Below, one piece after another: positions 1-9,292 of a stretch of 16,676 nucleotides of DNA. Made by a program: the position numbers and the translations under genes. Numbering within the stretch: position 1 is the stretch's first letter; every line of letters begins with the position of its first letter. Location of the stretch: assembly GCA_023853785.1 (NCBI GenBank), contig JAJIRX010000123.1, positions 1 to 16,676 on the forward strand, read 5' to 3'. The DNA comes from Psilocybe azurescens. Its lineage: Eukaryota; Basidiomycota; Agaricomycetes; Agaricales; Agrocybaceae. Under the pieces are notes generated by a model that did not search any database, was not told where the DNA came from, and worked only from the letters and a program-made list of their open reading frames with translations.

Positions 1-1559
1 AATGACGGCGATATTTATGGTTAGTGGTGGTCTCGTGACACCCTCAAACGACACACATCCAGGAAAACGCGGGCAAACTGGTCAAGAAGCAGAATCGCAA
101 GTGCAGGATCTGCAGATGAATTCAATTGAAAATGAAACTTGGACGTAATTGTCCATGTGGAATGCCAAGGCCTGCATGGAAGGCTGCCTTGCGGACTAAA
201 ATAAACACGGTCAAGGTACGTACGTACTAGAACTCAATCAAAAGCGGAGAGAGAAGTGCTCCTTTTAAAAGAACGCATAACTCGGCGGCCCGGTCTATAA
301 CGGAACTGATAACATTCGTGCAGAGCTACGTCGATGAAAGTTTCAGGTGAGCTCCTACGGATCTACATAGTTTACACATGCTGCCGGCGAACAAGACGCT
401 CTTTACTGAGTAGGGTGGACACTCAAAGAACCGCAGTGCATGTCGTACTGCATCATCAAGGAAAACAATCGTCCCCTGGATTGAATGGGCTTCTCAAGAG
501 AAGTCCAGAGACACTGGATCTGTGAGAAAAACAAAAGACTTGCGACCTTTTTAAGCTAGTCCATAACCTCCAATTCATGTGCCCATAATACTTTAATTCA
601 TACAACCGGCCCATGAAGTGTGCGATCAAAGTAGGTCATCTCCAGGATCCTAACAATTTGAGTTCTTATCAGCTAGAGATTACCGCCAGACGGCCAGACC
701 GGCTGGAACTTCTAAAAGCAAATTGACGGATTGAATCGTCCCTTGGAAAGCGGGAGTGATCGTGGTCTAATATGGCTACTGCAAAAGGTTCTGAACATAA
801 AAGAAAAATCAGTGTTGTCAGACAAAGTTAACAAGTAAAAATTCACGCTTCACTGCTACTACGTGCCGGTGATATAAAGCATTATGACATAATGGATGGG
901 TCTTAACCGGTATTCGAGTATCCAAAATCTTAGGAACGTACAGTGTTCATGTCGTACGTGATCATCCTCGAGGCATTCCCTGTCAGCCCTGATCAGTACC
1001 CTTCTTCCAGGGTGATCCCTAATAAGGATCGGGTATCATGGAAATAACTATTGAGGAATAAAAGAAGTCTTCCAAGTATCATTCACTCTGGCGTTGGGAT
1101 TTGCGACAAACCTCGTGGTCCAAATTCATTCTGTCCAGGATGACGGAAGTCTCTTGGAAGATTCCAAATGTCCCAGGGAAGCCAATGTTTGCCTAATATG
1201 TGGGTGTTGCTGTGCATTTCAAGGGTGATTTATGCTTTGAGAATGTTCAGGCGTGATTATCGCTGGTATCGTGAGGCAGAGGTAATCGAAGAACGTGCCA
1301 AGTAAATCAAGTCCACGATAAAGGTGGGGTAAAGACGTACTCAGGTACGTGCAAGTACCGGCGGAAATAAAAGCTCCAAAGCTTTCAGGATGGCCTATAT
1401 AACACGCAGCGCTGGAAGACCGGCTTAACCTTGAGTTGCCAGTCAGTTTTGGGCTAGAGGCCTGCTAGTAAGAGTTTTCTGAGATGAATTTCATTTCATA
1501 ACAATACTTTGATTGCACGCAGCGTACAGATTCGTCGTTACGAAATACATTGAAAGAGA
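1..1559. other. Region without recognisable gene
   Basis: No ORF here looks like a protein. The longest, 334-525 on the plus strand, has no recognisable domain and no splice partners. A TATATAA-like site lies near 1395-1401, with only the 3' end of the opposite-strand RNase P gene beyond it. The right end holds the 3' untranslated region of that gene; no clear AATAAA is seen on the minus strand. Given the frame losses elsewhere in the window, a broken gene could be hidden, but I see no family signature in any frame. Confidence 0.5.
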
Positions 1560-2843
1560 TCAGATCGCTTCCTTATTTGGCCTGCGTTTCTTTTTCTTGG
1601 CTGCACCTGTCGATGAGTGCGGTGAAGGTGATGCTCCAGGTCCACTATCTTCCCGCAGACGTTTGAGCGTGTTGGAGTCCGTGGTCTCTTGGGGCTCTTG
1701 CGAATCATCAGATGACTTCATGTCTGGAACTTCTGTCGGTACCAAGTGCGATGGGAAGACAACCTTTGGTTCTGACAGTACCGCTCTGTATGTTTTCCGC
1801 GTTTCTGTAAGGAATCAAAATCAAAATTGCAACTCGAACTGTGGTAGTGATTGGAGTACACACCTGCACGAATTATAAGCGACTTGGGCGTTTTTGTTAA
1901 CGCATCATGGGCAGCATCTTGTGAGAGTCCAAGAAGAGCAATTCTTATGACGACAAAAACAATTAGATTTCTTCAACGGTAATTGAGATGACGAGTGACT
2001 TACATATTGCCAATGTCTCGCGGTGGTCGGAAATCCGCCTCAGATACGACACCACCGCTTATAACGAGTCCCTTGCCTTTCGTCACCCGGACAAGTTCAC
2101 GGGTGGCTGCCCACCAGTTTCTCTTAGCAGCAGCACCGCTCTCAGCCGCGTTGGCTTCCACGAGAACTGGATCGTTCTCCCCACCGAGGGCCCCGACGTA
2201 GTTGATCTCAAAGACGGCGCCATTTTTCAACGCGGTGCGAATGAGTGTATGTTTGAGATGATATGGGAGGCGGGGCAGTGTCAGAGGGAGTGAGATGATA
2301 TGGGCGGTGAGCGGTGTGGGCATGCTATGCGTCAGACACGCCAGAGAGAATGTGTTGTGTGTTGTGGGCACAAGAGCAATGAGATCATAGCCATTGAATA
2401 AGGAGGCATTAGCGTTGATCTAGAAAATATCATAAGGCATAATATTATCTTCCGAAGACAACCAAAAATTCACCAGACCGAAGCCTTTTTCACTCTCTGA
2501 ATCTAACACGATGTTCAGCCGTTTCAAGTACACAATTCCCGGTCGGGTTCGAAGTCGACTGAGCAGTCCATCCAGAACATTGACATGCGATTTCGGATCG
2601 ACCTTTTTGTACACCGTCTGCGAAATTCCAATCACAGAGTATCCTACTTGAAATCGCTCAGTAGGCCATCACGAAAGATAAAAGTCACTCACAGTGGACT
2701 AACAGATCGATGCGCGTTTCGATGTCAACAATTTCGGAGGGTGTCCACGATATTGTAGCTTCTTGCTGTGGTTGTTTCCCCTTCTTTGACGCGTTTATTC
2801 TTTGTTGGACCTTTTGAATGGGAACATTGAGGTCGAAGAACAT
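1560..2843 (-). CDS. RPP1: RNase P/MRP protein subunit p30 (RPP1/RPP30 family), five exons
   Basis: Exons on the minus strand: 2843-2693, 2646-2474, 2419-2004, 1943-1864, 1804-1560. They sum to 1065 bases (354 residues) with one open frame. The four introns are 46 to 60 bases with GT..AG ends; donors include GTGAGT and GTAAGT. The product opens with MFFDLNVP, then HLGYSVIGIS near residues 50-59, a central region with NGAVFEINY, then KGKGLVISGGV and RPPRDIGNI. This is the order expected of the RNase P p30 (TIM-barrel-like) family: the human protein has matching FADLD, HLGYSV, GLAFEL and KGKNVIISS blocks. The family is a protein subunit of nuclear RNase P and RNase MRP, acting in tRNA 5' maturation and pre-rRNA processing. 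The tail is low in complexity (S/P/E-rich) and ends in KKKKRRPNK, which could be a nuclear signal (inference). No TATA box is evident upstream. This is the only gene in the window that needs no frame correction. Confidence 0.93.
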
Positions 2844-3008
2844 TATGATTTGTATGCGAGAAAAGGAGGACGGCTGGACTGCTCAAAATTTGGCTCTGCC
2901 GCATGATGGCCGGATGTCGCTAGGTACCAGGTTTGATTTCTAATATCGATCTATGAATTATATAATTCTTAACGTCGTTCAACTGTAGCGGTCTGGGTTT
3001 TCCGCTAC

Positions 3009-3016
3009 TATATAAG
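3009..3016 (+). promoter_or_regulatory. TATA-like box
   Basis: TATATAAG on the plus strand, preceded by GC-mixed sequence and followed 22 bases later by an ATG (3038). The spacing would place a start of transcription at or after that ATG, so it does not support the 83-residue ORF at 3038-3289 as translated from that codon. It may drive an unrecognised transcript or be chance. Confidence 0.3.
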
Positions 3017-5136
3017 TCCACGGCCGCCCCAGGAAACATGTACTGGAGTAACGGGTGTGACGATCTGAGAGTTGTAACGTCGAAGCCTGACTTGGTTCAG
3101 ACTTATCTCGGGACAAATAGTCCAACGGTTGTGCCGTGTGCAATTCCGGCATGTTCCATTTTAGGCAGAAACGTTACATCAACCTTGACTGGGAACTCCC
3201 ACCTCTCAAGTTCCTACTCAGCATTCGGTGTTCTTTATTCGTGGTTTCAAGTCGGTTACTGTGCATTCAATATGATGGTTTGTCCTTAATCTATGACAGA
3301 CGTTGTTAAAAACTGAAAAGGCTCCACCCCAACAAGAACTCTAGACGTGGTGTTTTCTCGAAAATTCTGTTTCTCGCACCCTCAAACTGCGATATAAGGC
3401 GATGATAAACTTGCATTTGGTGCGTAATATCGTTGTTGACAAACGCTCGTACGATACTTTCGCAACCGGGCAGATATGCCTAATCAGTACCTCCCGTTAC
3501 GTGAATCTCCTTTAAAGAACTCAACCTATCCTTCTCACCATGGAACCTATTCCATAGACTAGTCACAACTTGGTTATTTTAGGTCATTGTCACGTCATCT
3601 GATGTTACCACAGCGTAGGTCTGTGTCACGGGAATGACCCCTATCATACCCTTATCAGCTTTAAGCACCAGGCCAAGTCGCAGTTGAAGCATTAAAGAAG
3701 ACTATGAGTTGAATATAGCGAGAAAGATAGGTGCATTGCTAGCTACAGAGAGAGTCATGCACTACATCAGACATGTATTTCTGACCCTCTGAGACCTCCG
3801 AGCCAAAATTAACACAGGTCTATTAGATCAAGTTAAATCCTGGAGCAAGTGAGAGCTCAAAATAAGGCCTAAAAATGGGATTTAGATTAAAAACTAATGA
3901 ATGGGTGACAGAACTCCACCGCATAAAAAATTGGACCCAAGTGATTGAAAGTTGCAGCAATATACAGTATTGGACAACCCGGTTGAATAATTAGTAGATT
4001 CAACAGATTTGACATTAGGGCTGTCGTCTGTTGAGTATTTATTAATTGGCCAGGGAGAAATAGCTACATTAAGTAGTATTTATTGATGGCTGAAGGTGAT
4101 GTCATATTGGTACTCTGGACCGCAAGAGGCGGGCGGAAAGAGTACCATGTGGGAATGGACTACATAAGATGAGTTCAATGATTATATACCCGTCAGCATA
4201 TTAACGTACGATCAGAAAAGATGATGTATTTGTTAAGAGCATGGCATCTGTTAGTTAAGTTTGGAGTTATGCAGGGTTTCAGTAAGAGGATGGGCAAGTC
4301 AGGAAGGCTGCTGAAGAGTGAAATAGATCCATGGAGAGTTTAAATACTTTCAGACATCCATCGTCATGTATACACGCGAAGCTTCCAGAAGTTCATGGAA
4401 GTGAGATATTTTTCTGCCTCAAACAGACCATGGTTATGGCTCCTCCACTGTTTGTTTTGGGACAAAAATGGGGTGGCCCGAAGGTCGTGGGTTGAAAATT
4501 TTGCATACTCCTGCGTTTTTGATGACCACTAGAATCAATCTCCGGATTTCCAATGCATCTAGCCATAGGCGCTTGTTACGACTGAGAAAGGTGCAAGGTT
4601 TCCTTCCATAGTCAGGTTGGTATACACGCAGAAAATATAATAGTAAATCCATGCCGAGAGAGGCAAATGCGCAAGAATCTGCGGCTATGAAGTGGCATGT
4701 GGTCTATTGCGACTAGGTGGCTTGTTAGCAGTCGTAGTTGTTATAAATACAAAACATTCGCCGAATGGCATGTCTTTCGCTAAGACGCCCAGTTTAGACT
4801 GTGGTTGATCACAAAGCTTCACGAGACTAGCAGGTGTCGTATAAATACGAGGAGCAGTTCCTGAAAATTTCCTGGTGCGGAAGCTTTGTAAACTTCTGCG
4901 CGAGAAAGGTGAATGAAGAGTATATGGGATAATGTTGAAGTGGTCAGAGGACGGGAAACCTGTCTGATACCACCAGAATGCGCAATAATGAAGTGTTACT
5001 GCACAGACTGCACCACCAGTCCAAGGTTGATCGATGTACACACATATTAGTCAATATGCCCGCTTGAGGATAACGTGGAGAAGTGAAGTAGGCTGAGCCT
5101 CATTTAGCGAGGCTTAAGAGGCATAATTTGGCAAGT

Positions 5137-5157
5137 ATGACCATGACCATGACCATG
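5137..5157. repeat. Short tandem repeat, ATGACC x3
   Basis: Three exact copies of the 6-base unit ATGACC in a row, then ATG. It is a small microsatellite-like run in the region upstream of the CtIP-type gene. Confidence 0.9.
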
Positions 5158-5231
5158 GCGCGCCACTAAAATCCGGTGGTGTGAGTAAGTCCGACTGGCG
5201 CGTAATGGACCTGTGAGACATTAAAATCACC

Positions 5232-5261
5232 GCCTAGCCCAAGCCTAGCCCAAGCCTAGCC
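5232..5261. repeat. Short tandem repeat, 11-base unit x2.7
   Basis: The unit GCCTAGCCCAA occurs twice exactly and then as a partial third copy, GCCTAGCC. It lies about 390 bases before the start codon of the CtIP-type gene. No function is evident. Confidence 0.9.
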
Positions 5262-5646
5262 AGTGATAGGGTTACAGTGTAGCTTCGGGATTCGCCAGAT
5301 GGCGAACATTCAGTATCTGTAAATTACTTATCGTCCGAATTAAAAAAAACAGCCATGATATTACCAAGGCATTCATACTGAGCAACGAGGTAGATTTGTG
5401 GATAGAATAGAAACGAGGAAAGAGGCAAAACGAAAGGAAGATACACATTCCATACGACTTCAAACCCCGACAACATGATCACCTGATATATGATTACCGT
5501 TACCTTAGCGCGTTCGTGACAATGTAGTCCTTACCAAATCATACCCGCCACCGTCCACGAACTCACTTTCTTCCTACTACCATTGGGCATTTCTGGCGCT
5601 CTGAATACTGTCATGAACCCTAGAAGCGCTTAACAACTGTACTATC

Positions 5647-7995
5647 ATGACTTCGACGTATTCCAGCTCTTATTTGCGGGACAGAGACAAAGGAATCCAC
5701 GACAAATATCAGAACGAAATCAGGATTCTAGAAGCGAAGATTGAAAAGCAAAGACGCAACCTTGACGAACATTTGAAGACCGCCTTTGATGTCCGGAACT
5801 CCGGGAACGTCTTGCTCGGTCACTGGGATTTAACAACGTCTTCGACGCGCAGGTCGCGATCGACTCGCTAGACTACTCCTTCACACTCAAAGACACCCTT
5901 GACCGTCTCGACGAAGCTGAAGCAGAGATAACTACTCAGAAGAAGGAGAAGGAGATTATTCAAGACAAATTGACAAGTGTTGAAGAGAAGTACAAGAAGA
6001 TTGAGCATGAGAACAACAGGCTTTTGAAGGAAAAGGCGTACGTGTTTTACTCCTTCGTCGATAACATAGTTTGACATTCAAGGCAGAGACCTCGCAGCAC
6101 GCTACGATGATTTGGTTTCCACAAAAGAACGTGCGAATGATAGGTACCAGGCCGATTTTAAGAAGTGGCAAAGGTGTACCTTAAATACCACCCCGAAGAT
6201 ATACCAAGTCGCCAATACGAGCACGCGCCCGGTCTAACACCAGAAGAGCGGCAGAGACGGATGTCACTTATGGATGAGCATCGAGTGAAACTGGTAGAGA
6301 TGCTTTCAGGGACAAGTGCCACCACAGGCATGCATTTATTGTTTGAGGGTCTTATTCTACCCTGCTAACGGTATTTCAGTTCCAGACTCCCCTCGGATTC
6401 GTAAGGCGAAGGATTTTGATAAGGAGAACCAAAATACGCCCATTTCGACAACCAGAAAACGCCGATTAGGCTCTGAAAACTCTGCACCCCGTCTCCCGTA
6501 AGGAAAACCTCGACTACAACTGTACCACTTCGCAACTCTCTCCTGAAACCTATCGTCAATACGACTGTACCTTCATCTTCGCCGACAGTGTTTAATGCCC
6601 AGTCGTCTGCTATATCTCGCGTGCCTCTTGCATTTCAACCTATTCCAGATACCATTCACATCAAAGCGGAACCCTCGTGAGTGCGCGATTGATATATTCT
6701 GACAGTCAGCTAATCATAAAGCTAGATCTACCCTAAGTACTAGTAAATCAAGCCCTCCATTGACGAAGCCAAATATGCCATCCTCTTCTGATACAGAAGA
6801 CGATTCGCAAGGTATGATGTGATGTGTGCAATTTCTCAAGTACCTGTTTAATGGTCTGTTTCAGCGATTCCCCATGCAGTGACCGATAGTCGAACAGGGG
6901 AGACCGTCATTTATAAGATCCCAGCAACACCTGCTGTGGCTGGGTCTAACCATAACGGCGTGCTTTCAAGCAGTGTACTCAACCCAAACCTGCCACCTCG
7001 GCCATCAGGCTACTATACCTCACCTAGACGGACAGTGGCGCGGAGTAAGGAGCTCGCTCAGCCCATGTGGGCCAGAGAATCACTACAACTTCATCAAGTG
7101 GATCGTGATTCGGAAAGACCAAACAAGCTTCGTAGACTAAGCGAGAACAGTCACGAGCTGTCTCGTGTCTCATATGCTATGGCAGATATTTCGAGGAGTT
7201 CGAACTCGCATTCTGACCCAAGGCCTAGCGTGAAGGGCAAGGAGCGGGCAGCTGATAATGGGGTTTCTACCCCTCTTACCGCTCGAAACCTTGGTCAGAA
7301 GCGGTTGGAGGACTATTCGGCCTTCAAGGGACGTGGCAGATATGGTAAAGCGGCTGAAGAACCACCTCAGTGCGTGTCAATCGTTAATATCTACTCTGCT
7401 CATCCACTCATTGTTCATGTCCAGATCTACTATCAATGCATTGTATACTATTGATCCTGCTCAGAATGGAGGAAAAGATTTTCAATTTGACGAGGTGGTC
7501 AGAAACAGAGACGAACGACGGAAGATGAACGCAGGAGACTGTGAATGCTGTCGCGAGGTAAGCTGTTGTGGCTTGATGGTCAACGCCCGTCAAACCCCTA
7601 ACGCCTATTTATAGTACTACGAAAACGTCGGGCCTCTTCCAAGTCGGCTGCAGCCGCCGCTGTGGCGGTCTCCTCCCAGTACGCCAGTCAAGCCCTGCCC
7701 GCGACATTCCCAATTGTGGTCACCCGAAGACGATCGCCGACAAGCTCATCCTGCGTCGTCTGATCACGGATCGGCACGACGTCAGTCCGAGATTGACTCT
7801 CATAAGAAAGCGATATCTAGACATCGTCATAACTGGGAGCGTGCTGCCACGCCTCCGGCATATTGGGATATTGGGTTCCCTAATACTCAAGAAGCGGGTG
7901 ATATCAATGAAAAGGCAAAAGCAATGCATGAACGCAAGAAGGAGCAAGTTGCGAAGGAAGCAGCGGGTGAGGGAGGTCGATACCGTAGGAAGTGA
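5647..7995 (+). CDS. CTP1: CtIP/Ctp1/Sae2-family DNA end-resection factor, seven exons, three apparent 1-base losses
   Basis: Exons: 5647-6037, 6087-6315, 6380-6676, 6726-6811, 6865-7369, 7425-7557, 7615-7995. The family activates the Mre11-Rad50 nuclease to start resection of double-strand breaks in the nucleus. Exons 1-2 encode charged coiled-coil-rich sequence, as in the oligomerising N-terminus of CtIP. The middle is S/T/P-rich and probably disordered. The C-terminus carries the family hallmark: a CECC cluster (7540-7551, CxxC by first and last Cys) followed by REYY across the last intron, then SRHR (7816-7827) and the TPPAYWDIGFP block. The Thr-Pro at 7849-7854 sits where human CtIP has the CDK site T847. 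With one base allowed at each of 5793, 6170 and 6487, the exons sum to 2025 bases (674 residues) with no internal stop. As written, the frame breaks three times. Family assignment is firm; exon ends before 6380 are less so. Confidence 0.88.
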
Positions 7996-8045
7996 TCTCT
8001 CTTTCGTTGATCTTTCGCCACCACAAGCGTGCCTTGTAAGTTGCA

Positions 8046-8145
8046 TTCAGTCAAGAACTCAAAAGAGCCGACGGAAAGAATTCCGTGTATTATAGTGTTG
8101 TTCAGTCAAGTACTCAATTGGAAAGTGTTCCGTGTGTTACAATGT
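8046..8145. repeat. Imperfect tandem duplication, about 55-base and 45-base units
   Basis: The first unit (8046-8100) and second (8101-8145) share, in the same order, TTCAGTCAAGnACTCAA, GGAAAG, TTCCGTGT and a TTAnAnTGT end. The second copy lacks about ten bases in its middle. It lies just past the stop codon of the CtIP-type gene, probably in its 3' UTR. Confidence 0.75.
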
Positions 8146-9233
8146 GCGTATTATCACGGACCACTTACGCAAATACTTTGACGAGCCTATCTTTAGATTG
8201 CTTTTTACGTATGCTGTCAATGCCTATATCTTCTGCAATCTGCTTGTCCTGCGTTTCCCTGCATTTTTAGACAGCTTCAGACAGCTCCTCTGATATTCGG
8301 TTGTTTCCCCGGAAGGTCTACCGACGATTACAAGACGATTACACAGGACATGTAGGCTCATACACATAGGCTATATATGTGTAGCGTTCCTTCGGCCAAG
8401 GACCTGCCAAGCCTGCCCGCAGGTAGAGCTCCGAGTTTGAAATATGTACAGCTGTTATATTTATAGGTCCAAATAACCTCCGCTTCGAAGGTGTTGTTGG
8501 GATCGTGTTAATCGTGTTTTGCGATGGTGAGCAACAAGCTTGCTCATTTGGATTATTTCTGGTTGGATCGATGTGTATTTGCTGCTCAAAGCCTTACCCG
8601 GCGTGTATCTATCCTCCAACCATGGTCCATGCTGACACCAACCTATTTATAAAAATTTCTAACAAAGGTTGACCGGCAATGAAGTTAGCCGGTTTCCCAA
8701 ACAAATTACTACTGATGTCAGATTTGACGCCCTCGTTAGCCCCACTCAGACTCTGCATCTCTTGCTCCCAGGCAGCACCTCCAGTCGATCGTTATTGAGA
8801 ATTCAATTGACGATTACACCTTTCGTATTATCATGTTATGTGTAAGTCATTCGGATGTCTTCCATAAGTTTCAGAATCTCTAATCCGGCAGAAAAATGTA
8901 CAGGCGGCTAATCGGCATGATAACAAATTTGCAGGTTCAGTTCCTGTTTCCTCAGGCCTCCCCTTCGTTTTCATGTCGTATAATCCGTTGATTTCGACAA
9001 CTATACCTTCATATATCTGCAGACTTCGGAGGGACGCCGACATAGTGACATGACCCATGCAAAATGACGTTTTCTAACCCGTGGCATATGCTAAATGAAG
9101 CGCATCGGGGTCGGCCATCAGGATAAGTGTGTCGCATACAGGGGAGTGACCGCGATGTTTATCCAAGCCAGACCGCAATGCAGGCCATCTGTTTCCCGAT
9201 TCCCGGATTTTTATCCGTGCAAATTACTTGCAC

Positions 9234-9242
9234 TATAAAATA
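9234..9242 (+). promoter_or_regulatory. TATA box of the MFS transporter gene
   Basis: TATAAAATA lies 51 bases before the proposed ATG at 9293. A start of transcription some 30 bases downstream would give a short leader and make 9293 the first ATG, which supports the chosen start codon. Confidence 0.6.
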
Positions 9243-9292
9243 AGGTGTAAGCCGACCTTTAGCTGTTTCGAAAAGACCCTTTGTCCTGCTCC

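Larger units (their letters stand above)
2844..5646. other. Long intergenic region between divergent genes
   Basis: About 2.8 kb separates the divergent RNase P and CtIP-type genes. It is AT-rich and its ORFs are short: 3038-3289 plus (83 residues), 4434-4652 minus (72) and 4685-5041 minus (118). None shows a domain, a membrane pattern or a family motif, and none joins plausibly to another by splicing. It contains a TATA-like site at 3009, small tandem repeats near 5137 and 5232, and a 6-base stem (AGCCTC/GAGGCT) at 5096-5114. A small lineage-specific gene cannot be excluded. Confidence 0.5.
7996..9292. other. Intergenic region: 3' UTR of the CtIP-type gene and promoter of the transporter
   Basis: No convincing gene is seen. 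The ORF at 8831-9058 (minus, 75 residues) has no domain. The left part holds an imperfect tandem duplication (8046-8145) and a 7-base inverted repeat, ACACATA/TATGTGT, at 8362-8382. A 6-base inverted repeat, GAGCAA/TTGCTC, lies near 8529-8545. The right end carries the TATA box of the transporter. Confidence 0.6.

Noticed and set aside
3038..3289. An 83-residue plus-strand ORF shortly after a TATATAAG site.
   Set aside because: The ATG is too close to the TATA site to be in the transcript with a leader, and the product has no domain or pattern.
4471..4500. A stretch that resembles a tRNA T-arm (GGTCGTGGGTTGAAA).
   Set aside because: It lacks the invariant TTC of a B box, and no cloverleaf or A box is found upstream.
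4685..5041. A 118-residue minus-strand ORF, possibly linked to another at 4434-4652.
   Set aside because: No recognisable motif, and the two do not join by good splice sites or by a single base slip that reads naturally.
5791..5852. A 62-base intron in exon 1 of the CtIP-type gene that would restore the frame without a base loss.
   Set aside because: The donor would be GTCCGG, unlike every other donor here, and the removed stretch reads as good coding sequence in the downstream frame. It does have a TTTAAC branch-like site, so it remains the main alternative.
6144..6208. A possible intron GTACCA..CAAG that would also restore frame in exon 2 of the CtIP-type gene.
   Set aside because: Donor and acceptor are weak, there is no clear branch site, and it would delete sequence that reads as coiled coil.
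6498..6588. A GTAAGG donor-like site just after the third frame slip.
   Set aside because: No downstream AG gives the right phase, and the sequence after it is a long open frame that continues to the next good intron.
8831..9058. A 75-residue minus-strand ORF between the CtIP-type gene and the transporter.
   Set aside because: Short, no domain, no promoter signal.
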